From Paenibacillus sp. (GTDB lineage: Bacteria; Bacillota; Bacilli; Paenibacillales; NBRC-103111), in NCBI GenBank assembly GCA_029239545.1, contig JARBUQ010000313.1, forward strand, positions 1-5,951: DNA of 5,951 nucleotides. Reading direction: 5' to 3'. Below are positions 1-5,255 of the stretch, piece by piece. The first letter of the stretch is position 1. The number at the start of each line of letters is the position of its first letter. The position numbers and the translations under genes are program-made. Under the pieces are notes generated by a model. It was not told the origin of the DNA and made no database searches. It saw only the letters and a program-made list of their open reading frames with translations.

Positions 1-105
1 AAATTCGCTCTATCCTACAAGAATGATGGGACGATTCTGAAGCTGGATATTGATCCGGTAACCCAGAATTGCTTATCGATCAAGCTGTTCGCCGATACCA
101 ACTAA
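1..105 (+). CDS. C-terminal end of an unidentified protein (partial, 5' end outside window)
   Basis: An open frame runs from the first base to a TAA stop at 103-105 and gives 34 residues ending in LSIKLFADTN. It is read as a real gene end because a hairpin terminator begins 12 bases after the stop and there is no competing gene on the other strand. The visible tail is mixed polar and hydrophobic (KLDIDPVTQNCLSIKLF), looks like alternating beta-strand sequence and has no membrane segment. It is too short to assign to a family. A secreted or cell-surface beta-rich domain is possible but is only a guess. Confidence 0.6.
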   Translation, partial: KFALSYKNDGTILKLDIDPVTQNCLSIKLFADTN

Positions 106-117
106 CCTATTCACAAT

Positions 118-147
118 GAACCCCTACGCTGTTAAGCGAAGGGGTTC
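118..147 (+). terminator. Hairpin terminator between convergent genes
   Basis: GAACCCCTACGC (118-129) and GCGAAGGGGTTC (136-147) form a 12-position stem with one A/A mismatch and a six-base TGTTAA loop. The plus strand continues with TTCTCATTT, a moderately T-rich tail, so termination should be best for the gene ending at 105. The stop of the converging DedA gene lies only 7 bases beyond the other side, so the same stem probably also ends that transcript. The minus-strand tail (ATTGTGAAT) is less T-rich. Confidence 0.75.
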
Positions 148-154
148 TTCTCAT

Positions 155-775
155 TTAGGTCACCGAATTTCTTCTCTTCCTACGGATCCGCAGGAAGACG
201 ATGAGCCCAAGCAGAAAAACTGCAATTGCGATTGCCAGCCCTCGACCCAAATAAACATGGATGAGCTGAACAACCGTCTCCCAATTCCGTCCGATAATTC
301 TCCCTAAGGTTACGAAGGTGAAGCACCAAACCAACGCTCCACTTCCCGCGAATATCAGATACTTCAAGAAACGAATACCGCTCATTCCCGCCAGATAACA
401 GGTTAGATGCCGAACTCCTGGTACGAAGTAGCCAAACGTAATCGCCCAAACCCCGTGCTTAAGAAACCAGCGTTCCCCTTTTACAAGACGAGCTTGTGTT
501 AACCCGAACCATCTGCCGAATCGATCCAGGAATGGCTTGCCAACTCTTCGCCCGATCCAATAACTGATTAACATCCCGGACATGCTTCCAGCGAAGCTGA
601 CCGCCACCGATGAAAAGAAGGACATATGACCATAAGCCGTCAAAGAGCCTACGAAGGTCATCAGTGTCTCATCTGGAATAGGCAGCCCAATTATGCCAAG
701 AGCCAATAGTCCGAATAAAGCCATATATCGATATGTCCATATTAAATCCAATAGCATTTGCTGCACAGGCTGCAC
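155..775 (-). CDS. DedA-family (VTT/SNARE-associated domain) membrane protein, probable lipid flippase-type transporter
   Basis: This is a 206-residue membrane protein of usual DedA length. DedA proteins sit in the cytoplasmic membrane; characterised members move lipids such as undecaprenyl phosphate or phosphatidylethanolamine across it. Visible family marks are a re-entrant-type segment with GLPIPDE (30-36), a glycine-rich stretch with SYWIGRRVG (71-79), and FVPGVRHLTCYLAG (117-130). C-terminal hydrophobic segments lie at about 139-162 and 178-195, followed by a basic tail RIRRKRR. The arginine that usually precedes the PG-x-R motif by six residues is tyrosine here (Y116 before R122). I recall this pattern from the Bacillus YbfM/PetA branch rather than from UptA (YngC), but cannot confirm it. 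Start choice is uncertain. The GTG at 775 has GGAG only one base away, whereas the in-frame GTG at 766 has the same GGAG at 10 bases, so the protein may begin three codons later. The gene is monocistronic and divergent from the ykvI-like gene. Confidence 0.9.
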   Translation of the reverse strand: MQPVQQMLLDLIWTYRYMALFGLLALGIIGLPIPDETLMTFVGSLTAYGHMSFFSSVAVSFAGSMSGMLISYWIGRRVGKPFLDRFGRWFGLTQARLVKGERWFLKHGVWAITFGYFVPGVRHLTCYLAGMSGIRFLKYLIFAGSGALVWCFTFVTLGRIIGRNWETVVQLIHVYLGRGLAIAIAVFLLGLIVFLRIRRKRRNSVT

Positions 776-805
776 TCTCCGCCAATAAGGTAAACTCCTG
801 CACGT

Positions 806-834
806 ATTATAAAAGATCGAAGGGTGATGTGCAA
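806..834 (-). promoter_or_regulatory. Probable sigma-A promoter of the DedA gene
   Basis: On the minus strand, TTGCAC (834-829) is separated by exactly 17 bases from a perfect TATAAT (811-806). The predicted start near 799 leaves a leader of only about 24 to 33 bases before the GTG candidates. That leader begins with AGGAG, which would lie at the very 5' end of the transcript, and it carries a second GGAG at 780-777, the likely ribosome binding site. Confidence 0.65.
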
Positions 835-850
835 ACCATTCCCAGGATTG

Positions 851-880
851 TTGTCCTTTTTTCCGTCAAAGCAACATAAC
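851..880 (+). promoter_or_regulatory. Possible promoter of the ykvI-like gene (weak)
   Basis: TTGTCC (851-856) and CATAAC (875-880) are spaced 18 bases apart, each matching the sigma-A consensus at four of six positions. Position fits, because the divergent DedA promoter lies just to the left and the coding start is at 934. Neither hexamer is strong, and other boxes in this stretch cannot be excluded. Confidence 0.3.
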
Positions 881-914
881 TTGTACTAACCGGGAAGATT
901 GGCCCCTGGAAACG

Positions 915-924
915 AAAGGACGTG
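915..924 (+). promoter_or_regulatory. Ribosome binding site that decides the ykvI-like start
   Basis: AAAGGACGTG matches AAAGGAGGTG with a single mismatch and ends 9 bases before ATG 934. The GTG at 922-924, which would open a four-codon longer frame, lies inside this site and so is not a credible start. Confidence 0.7.
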
Positions 925-933
925 TTCTTCATC

Positions 934-1977
934 ATGAAGTCTTGGGGAACGACACTGCAAATCGCCTTTACTTACATAGGTACGGTTGTTGGAGCAGGCT
1001 TTGCCACAGGTCAGGAAATATTGCAGTTTTTTACCCGTTACGGGTGGATGGCTACACTGACCATATTGCTGGCTGGTTTATTGTTTATATGGCTTGGCAC
1101 AAAGGTCATGCTGCTCGCCCATCAAATACAAGCAAACTCCTATGAGGATCTCAACCGTTATTTGTTCGGCCAGAAGCTTGGTCAAGCTTTTAGTTGGTTC
1201 TCTTTGGTTGTCCTGTTCGGAATCAATGCGGTGATGCTGGCCGGTGCTGGCTCCGTATTTAATCAACATTTTAATTTGCCTTACCAGTATGGCTTACTAT
1301 TCACCTTGCTGCTGGCATACTTCGTTATTACGGGCGGATTAAAAGCGTTGATGGCCGTGAATACGATAGTCGTTCCGAGCATGTTCCTCTTTAGTATTCT
1401 TATGGTCGTAGCTACCTTCCATTCTCCGCTTGCAGGCAATTGGCTCACGCTATCAAGCGACTACAATCCAATCCGGATCTGGACCGCTCCGCTGCTGTAT
1501 GTCGCCTTTAATTTGGCCACTGCCCAAGCTGTTCTTGTCCCTCTTGGGGCTGCAACGAAGAACCCGCTCCATCTCAAACGGGGTGGCTTGATCGGCGGAA
1601 TTGGCATTAGTCTTATGCTGTTGGGAGGACATTTTGCCTTGTCCTCCCAGATGCCTGGTATAAGTCAATATGAAATTCCAATGACTCATCTGATCGTGCG
1701 ACTTGGCCAGGGCGTTCAATTGGCCTTCGTAGGTGTTATATTCAGCGAAATATTCACGACGCTTATTGCTAACGTATATGGCCTTACGCTGCAGCTGCAG
1801 CAAAGAACTAAACTCCAATACAATACGCTTGTACTGGCCATCTTGCTGTGCAGTTATGCAGTGGGTCAGATCGGGTTCAGTACGCTGCTGTCTACTTTAT
1901 ACCCCATTTTCGGCATGATCAGTATGGTATGGTTCGTTCGCATTGTTCGCCCCCGCGGTGCGGCTTCGCCCCGCTAA
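934..1977 (+). CDS. ykvI: YkvI-family integral membrane protein (LeuT-fold/APC-like transporter)
   Basis: The product is 347 residues with about ten hydrophobic segments (roughly 8-28, 39-62, 88-108, 118-137, 142-162, 185-205, 217-237, 262-282, 296-315, 318-338). The family signature is the first helix, TYIGTVVGAGFATGQEI (13-29). Its GAGFATG break resembles the unwound substrate-binding helix of LeuT-fold transporters, and ILQFF follows it. Bacillus YkvI is a conserved membrane protein whose substrate, as far as I know, is not established; an amino acid or similar small solute carried with sodium is an inference from the fold. Start ATG 934 is chosen over GTG 922 because of the ribosome binding site at 915-924 and because it gives the usual MK-polar beginning. 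The last 26 codons, including the last membrane segment, overlap the convergent 151-residue gene on the other strand. The protein ends in an Arg/Pro/Ala tail encoded by a GC-rich hairpin. Confidence 0.88.
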   Translation: MKSWGTTLQIAFTYIGTVVGAGFATGQEILQFFTRYGWMATLTILLAGLLFIWLGTKVMLLAHQIQANSYEDLNRYLFGQKLGQAFSWFSLVVLFGINAVMLAGAGSVFNQHFNLPYQYGLLFTLLLAYFVITGGLKALMAVNTIVVPSMFLFSILMVVATFHSPLAGNWLTLSSDYNPIRIWTAPLLYVAFNLATAQAVLVPLGAATKNPLHLKRGGLIGGIGISLMLLGGHFALSSQMPGISQYEIPMTHLIVRLGQGVQLAFVGVIFSEIFTTLIANVYGLTLQLQQRTKLQYNTLVLAILLCSYAVGQIGFSTLLSTLYPIFGMISMVWFVRIVRPRGAASPR

Positions 1978-2352
1978 CCATAACAGGCTGATGACTCTTA
2001 TAGTCGAAAAAAGCATTCCCAACACACAAAAGATGAAGCCGGATAACATATAACCGTAGTGGTATGGGGGAAACTGGTACTGATCAACGACTTTCGAGAT
2101 GGCAACAATATCAACTAACAGAAAAACGGCACCACAGCCAAACAGGATTAGAACCGTCCAATCCCAAATCATCCAGCGCTGCAGCAAGGACCGGGAGCGT
2201 TCCATTGGCGCTTTTTCTTTCTGAGCTTCATCCGTCCCCTGATCATTCTCGCCTGATTTGCGGTCCTGATACACGTACCACGCCGTGTAGAGGGCCACTA
2301 TTGTGACGAATAAGCCTACTATACTTGCAAATATCGCTAATGAAGTATTCAT
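1897..2352 (-). CDS. Unknown 151-residue membrane protein, second gene of a two-gene operon
   Basis: I do not recognise a family. Three hydrophobic segments are visible at about 5-27, 63-87 and 99-126. Between the first and second is a hydrophilic, highly charged loop (about 29-58, with YQDRKSGENDQGTDEAQKEK), and the C-terminal tail after residue 127 is polar (NANEPYHTDHAENGV). The start is well supported: AAAGGA precedes ATG 2352 by 9 bases. The gene lies 21 bases after the stop of the 91-residue membrane protein gene, so the two are very likely co-transcribed and may act together in the membrane. The last 26 codons overlap the convergent ykvI-like gene by 81 bases. That tail carries no hydrophobic segment and could have been gained by loss of an earlier stop. 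The membrane-spanning core lies entirely outside the overlap, which supports a real gene. Confidence 0.75.
   Translation of the reverse strand: MNTSLAIFASIVGLFVTIVALYTAWYVYQDRKSGENDQGTDEAQKEKAPMERSRSLLQRWMIWDWTVLILFGCGAVFLLVDIVAISKVVDQYQFPPYHYGYMLSGFIFCVLGMLFSTIRVISLLWLAGRSRTAGANNANEPYHTDHAENGV
1955..1974. repeat. GC-rich imperfect hairpin at the end of the ykvI-like gene
   Basis: GCGG (1955-1958) pairs with CCGC (1971-1974), and GGC (1962-1964) pairs with GCC (1968-1970) around a TTC loop, leaving a three-base TGC bulge. The surrounding 1949-1974 is strikingly GC-rich compared with its neighbours. It encodes the last residues of the YkvI-like protein on the plus strand and the GRSRTAG stretch of the 151-residue protein on the minus strand. 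No T-run follows on the plus strand, so it is not a classical terminator. It could slow polymerase at a convergent junction or be a small inserted palindrome. Confidence 0.4.
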
Positions 2353-2373
2353 AAAAAGGTATCCTTTCTTGAG

Positions 2374-2649
2374 TTATATGCCTAGATAATATACGAGTAG
2401 CCACGTGAGGAAAAATGCAACAGGCGGTACAGACCAGAGAATTGCAATCATAATGGAATCCGTTATGCGGAAAGCTGGCTTCCAGGCCGTTCGTTCCATA
2501 AACCTTACCAATGCAGAAGCGTTTGATGGAGCGTTGTCCGGTCGATGGTTTGTGACTTTACCGTTCTTGCCGATTTCCATGCGGCCCTTTTTCCAACCGA
2601 CCTGATATGTAAGTTCTCGCTTGTTAGGCTTCGGATCCACGGGTTGCAT
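2374..2649 (-). CDS. Unknown 91-residue protein with a C-terminal membrane segment, first gene of the operon
   Basis: I do not recognise a family. The N-terminal two-thirds is hydrophilic and basic (LTYQVGWKKGRMEIGKNGKV around 13-32, then an Asn/Pro/Ala-rich patch to about 46). A single long hydrophobic segment at about 63-89 ends the protein directly with YYLGI, so it looks tail-anchored with either a cytoplasmic or an external head. An upstream in-frame ATG at 2691 would add 14 residues. The start at 2649 is preferred because AAGGAGG stands 7 bases before it, while nothing comparable precedes 2691. The downstream gene begins after 21 bases. Possible roles such as a membrane-protein partner or a small regulatory subunit are guesses. 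Confidence 0.8.
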   Translation of the reverse strand: MQPVDPKPNKRELTYQVGWKKGRMEIGKNGKVTNHRPDNAPSNASALVRFMERTAWKPAFRITDSIMIAILWSVPPVAFFLTWLLVYYLGI

Positions 2650-2656
2650 GAGATAT

Positions 2657-2663
2657 CCTCCTT
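2657..2663 (-). promoter_or_regulatory. Strong ribosome binding site of the 91-residue protein gene
   Basis: The minus strand reads AAGGAGG followed by ATATCTC and then ATG at 2649. This is an ideal Shine-Dalgarno match with a 7-base spacer. It settles the start codon and indicates efficient translation. Confidence 0.8.
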
Positions 2664-2706
2664 CTCCATATATGTATGAATGTTCCGCCATGAATAGACA
2701 AGTGTA

Positions 2707-2721
2707 AACGGCTTAGCCGTT
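2707..2721. promoter_or_regulatory. Perfect palindrome upstream of the small membrane-protein operon, possible operator
   Basis: AACGGC TTA GCCGTT has perfect six-base arms with a three-base centre, 58 bases upstream of the ATG at 2649. It lies just upstream of a weak promoter-like pair on the minus strand (TTGTCT at 2701-2696, 17 bases, CATACA at 2678-2673). It is also downstream of another weak pair (TTGTTA at 2792-2787, 16 bases, TAAATT at 2770-2765). It could therefore be a repressor or activator site, or a small leader hairpin. There is no T-run typical of a terminator. Confidence 0.35.
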
Positions 2722-2813
2722 CTTATAGGCATGACTGTTGGCGTAGAAATATCGAAAAGAATAAAATTTATGCTCTCTGATATTTTTAACAACACGTATT
2801 CCTCTCATTGTAC

Positions 2814-2842
2814 TACACCTCTCCATGTTATTGTAGTATGAT
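2814..2842 (+). promoter_or_regulatory. Possible promoter of the EamA-family gene
   Basis: TATGAT (2837-2842, five of six matches to TATAAT) has TACACC 17 bases upstream (2814-2819, three of six). The start would fall near 2849 and give a leader of about 80 bases. The region also contains the near-direct repeat ATTGTACTAC (2807-2816) and ATTGTAGTAT (2830-2839), 23 bases apart and flanking the spacer, which might bind a regulator. Confidence 0.3.
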
Positions 2843-2910
2843 ACGAGAAGCTGCCCATAGGACCGGTTTTTTGTAACGCCTGCCATGGAGGAGCGACTTA
2901 AGCTTATCCC

Positions 2911-2919
2911 AGGAGAGGA
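2911..2919 (+). promoter_or_regulatory. Ribosome binding site that decides the EamA-family start
   Basis: AGGAGAGGA is purine-rich, contains AGGAG and GAGG, and ends 10 bases before ATG 2930 (a second ATG follows at 2933). The alternative ATG at 2885 has no Shine-Dalgarno-like sequence at a useful distance. Confidence 0.6.
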
Positions 2920-2929
2920 TTTTGGAACT

Positions 2930-3913
2930 ATGATGTGGTTACTATACGCTGCGTTAGCCGCTCTATGCTTCGGGCTGCGCGGAATTTTATATCATTGGAT
3001 GTCACAAAAGCCGACAGATCGAAACGTACTGCTGCTCGGGGTATATTTGTCTGGAGCGGTTATATCCCTTTTGGGTGCCCTTATCTTTCATCAGCAGTGG
3101 ACTTCTGCAGTATGGATAGGTTTAGTTATGGGAGCCTTCTCATTCACGTCCAATGCAGCCATGTTCAAAGGCTTCGCTGTTGGAAAAGCGTCGCTTGTCG
3201 CCATATTCACTGCCCTCACTCCCATTGTTGTAGTTGCCTTGTCCTATGGACTATGGGGGGAAACACTAAATTTGCCTCAAAGTGCAGCCTTTGTTGTGAT
3301 ACTGGCTGGAATTATTATGATTCGTTATTCGAATGACATTTCCTTCACAAATTTAAAAGGCGCCCAATGGGCGCTTCTTGCGATGGTTACATTCGGGCTG
3401 ACAGACGTGGCCTCCAAACAAGCTATGCTGTGGGGAGCTGACAAGCTGCCTACCTTATTCGCTATGTATGCAACCGGATCGGTGTTATTTCTCGTTGAAT
3501 GGGTTCGCCATGACCGCAAGGTCCGCAAAGCGGGCAACCCACATGCAGCAGAAGTAGCGGCAGCGGCAGAGATGAGTCCAGCCCCCACCGCAAACATCGC
3601 TAATATTTCACATGAGGCTCCAACTGTCAACCATGTCGATCCTCTTCGCCGGCAGGCTCCGATGCAATGGAAAACAAGCAAAACCTTGCTCGTTGGAATG
3701 GCCGTTGGGCTAAGCAATATCTCAGGAATGGTGCTCATTCTTCCGGCATTTGAGCTTGGTGTTACCGGTCTTGTTTCGGCCGTTGTCGCCACAAGCGTGC
3801 TGCTCATTTTGCTATATGCCCGTTTTGTCCTGAAGGAAGTCTGGTCACTGCTCGAATTCATGGGGATTCTTACAGCTATTGCAGGCATCCTTATTCTCCG
3901 TCTACTTGGATAA
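2930..3913 (+). CDS. EamA/DMT-superfamily transporter
   Basis: A 327-residue membrane protein with the two-fold EamA architecture. The first half has segments at about 1-23, 33-54, 61-84, 87-109 and 117-133; the second half at about 144-165, 173-192, 252-276, 280-300 and 305-325. Typical features are the fourth helix with LTPIVVVALSYGLWGE (96-111) followed by a GIIMI helix, and the matching repeat SAVVATSVLLILLYARFVLKE (283-303). Such proteins export or import small metabolites across the cytoplasmic membrane; the substrate here cannot be read from sequence. Unusual is a hydrophilic Ala/Pro/His-rich loop of about 60 residues (192-251) between the seventh and eighth segments, where family members have a short loop. 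Start: an in-frame ATG at 2885 would add 15 residues, but it lacks a ribosome binding site. AGGAGAGGA (2911-2919) lies 10 bases before ATG 2930, which opens directly into the first helix. The gene end overlaps the convergent solute-binding protein gene by 12 bases. Confidence 0.88.
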   Translation: MMWLLYAALAALCFGLRGILYHWMSQKPTDRNVLLLGVYLSGAVISLLGALIFHQQWTSAVWIGLVMGAFSFTSNAAMFKGFAVGKASLVAIFTALTPIVVVALSYGLWGETLNLPQSAAFVVILAGIIMIRYSNDISFTNLKGAQWALLAMVTFGLTDVASKQAMLWGADKLPTLFAMYATGSVLFLVEWVRHDRKVRKAGNPHAAEVAAAAEMSPAPTANIANISHEAPTVNHVDPLRRQAPMQWKTSKTLLVGMAVGLSNISGMVLILPAFELGVTGLVSAVVATSVLLILLYARFVLKEVWSLLEFMGILTAIAGILILRLLG

Positions 3914-5236
3914 TAACTGCTTGGTCAACTCCTCCTGCGCCTTCGCCTGTATCGATTTGACTGTCTCTTCTACTGACTGCTTCCCTTTAACGGCAGCGTC
4001 TATCTCGGCAATCGCAAGCTGTTCGAAGAATGCATAAAATTGGGTAGAAATATTAGGATACAACGAGGCGCCCCTGTCATCCCTTTTCAGCTTATAAAAG
4101 GCTTCCAGACTTCGTCCATCCTTATCCTTCGCATACAAGAGTCTCGTCGATAAGCCCTCCGAAGTTTTCACATTAACCCGTGCGGCTTCCTCCCCATTGA
4201 AATATTGAATAACCTTCCAGGCTGTGTCTCTATGCTCAGCAGACGCGCCAACCGCGTAAATCGTAGATACGTTCAAAGTCCTCGTCAGCTCCGGATTCTT
4301 CGGATCGACAGGAATGGTCACCAAGTCCCAATCCAGCTTTACATTATTTTGCTTCATCCGCATCATTTGCTCTGGTGTGCTGATCATCATGGCTGCCTTG
4401 CCCGCGCTGAACAAGTCCATTTGTTTCGTTTCAACAGGTCCATAATTAATCGGCTTTCCGCCGTTATCGTAATAGTACAAGCTCCCGCTCTTGAACCCCT
4501 CGATGATGTACCTGAATGCGTCCATCCATGCGGGTGAATCCAATATAACTTTGGTGCCGTCTTCATTGATGTAATTCAACCCGTTGGTCCCCGCAATATC
4601 ATACACAAAATCAAATGCAGTTCTATACTTCTCGTGAAGTCCATAAATCCGATTATTAATGTCAGCATCAACTGGAAAACGTCTGGCCAATATCATCGTT
4701 TCTTCCCAGGTCATCCGGTCATGCGGGTAAGGGATTTGATAACGGTCGAACAATTCCTTGTTATAGTATAGTGCGGTGCTCGTAAACTGAGGAGCTAAAC
4801 CGTATAGCTTGTTCTGTCCGGCAGTCTTCATTAAATCAATGGCTACTGGAGATATTGGAGTCAAATCGAATTTGTCCCGCTTAATCAGAGAGTCCAGATC
4901 CATCAAACTATTGGAAGCAGCCAGCTTCTCGTAGAGCGGCAGAGAGGGAATGATAACTAAATCCGGCTTCTCCTCTTTAATCAGCTTTTCATATTCCTCC
5001 ATATAGTTGTTTCCAGGCTTGAACACATTTTCTGTGGATACAATCTCAACATCAAGTTCAGGAAATTTCACAGCAAAATAGTTGCCGTACTGATAAAGGA
5101 ACGACTCCTGATTGCCGTACAAAATTCGCAGAACCTGCCTCTCGTCTTGCCCCGGTGCAGAAGGGCTGCAGGCAGTCAACAAGCATACGAAAACGATCAT
5201 GATCACAGCCAGCTTCGTTATACGCTTTTCCTTCAT
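3902..5236 (-). CDS. Lipoprotein extracellular solute-binding protein, family 1 (probable sugar ABC importer component)
   Basis: The 444-residue product starts with a basic n-region (MKEKRITK) and a hydrophobic core, and has a lipobox LTAC with Cys23 as the lipidated residue, so it should be anchored on the outer face of the membrane. The mature part fits a family 1 solute-binding protein. The N-lobe starts with VLRILYGNQESFLYQYG (35-51). KPDLVIIPSLPLYEKLA (90-106) is followed by the hinge-type LYGLAPQFTSTALYYNKELF (144-163). FSAGKAAMMISTPEQM (276-291) and DWDLVTIPVDP (302-312) are characteristic, as is the C-terminal helix with IQAKAQEEL (429-437). Such proteins hand carbohydrates to an ABC permease; the exact sugar is unknown. 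The start is ATG 5236 with GAGGAG three bases upstream, a rather short spacing. It is co-directional with and 19 bases after a paralogous gene, so it lies in the same operon. No permease or ATPase gene is in the window. Confidence 0.92.
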   Translation of the reverse strand: MKEKRITKLAVIMIVFVCLLTACSPSAPGQDERQVLRILYGNQESFLYQYGNYFAVKFPELDVEIVSTENVFKPGNNYMEEYEKLIKEEKPDLVIIPSLPLYEKLAASNSLMDLDSLIKRDKFDLTPISPVAIDLMKTAGQNKLYGLAPQFTSTALYYNKELFDRYQIPYPHDRMTWEETMILARRFPVDADINNRIYGLHEKYRTAFDFVYDIAGTNGLNYINEDGTKVILDSPAWMDAFRYIIEGFKSGSLYYYDNGGKPINYGPVETKQMDLFSAGKAAMMISTPEQMMRMKQNNVKLDWDLVTIPVDPKNPELTRTLNVSTIYAVGASAEHRDTAWKVIQYFNGEEAARVNVKTSEGLSTRLLYAKDKDGRSLEAFYKLKRDDRGASLYPNISTQFYAFFEQLAIAEIDAAVKGKQSVEETVKSIQAKAQEELTKQLLSK

Positions 5237-5255
5237 AATCTCCTCATTCCCCCTT

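Noticed and set aside
116..307. 63-codon plus-strand open frame beginning at the terminator hairpin
   Set aside because: It starts inside the hairpin, has no ribosome binding site and lies antisense to the end of the well-supported DedA gene.
846..858. 13-base sequence GATTGTTGTCCTT that recurs at 5332-5344
   Set aside because: One copy is intergenic and the other is inside a coding region; a single exact 13-base repeat in about 6 kb is close to chance expectation.
1998..2010. Small stem GACT CTTAT AGTC after the ykvI-like stop
   Set aside because: A four-base stem is too weak for a terminator, and the following run is A-rich on the plus strand rather than T-rich.
3360..3374. Perfect palindrome GCGCCC AAT GGGCGC
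   Set aside because: It lies inside the EamA coding frame with no T-run after it; the encoded residues (GAQWA) fit the family, so it is most likely incidental.
3325..3888. 187-codon minus-strand open frame opposite the EamA gene
   Set aside because: It is low-complexity, rich in Ser, Ala, Thr and Arg, and mirrors the codon bias of the transporter gene; no start signal or family features.
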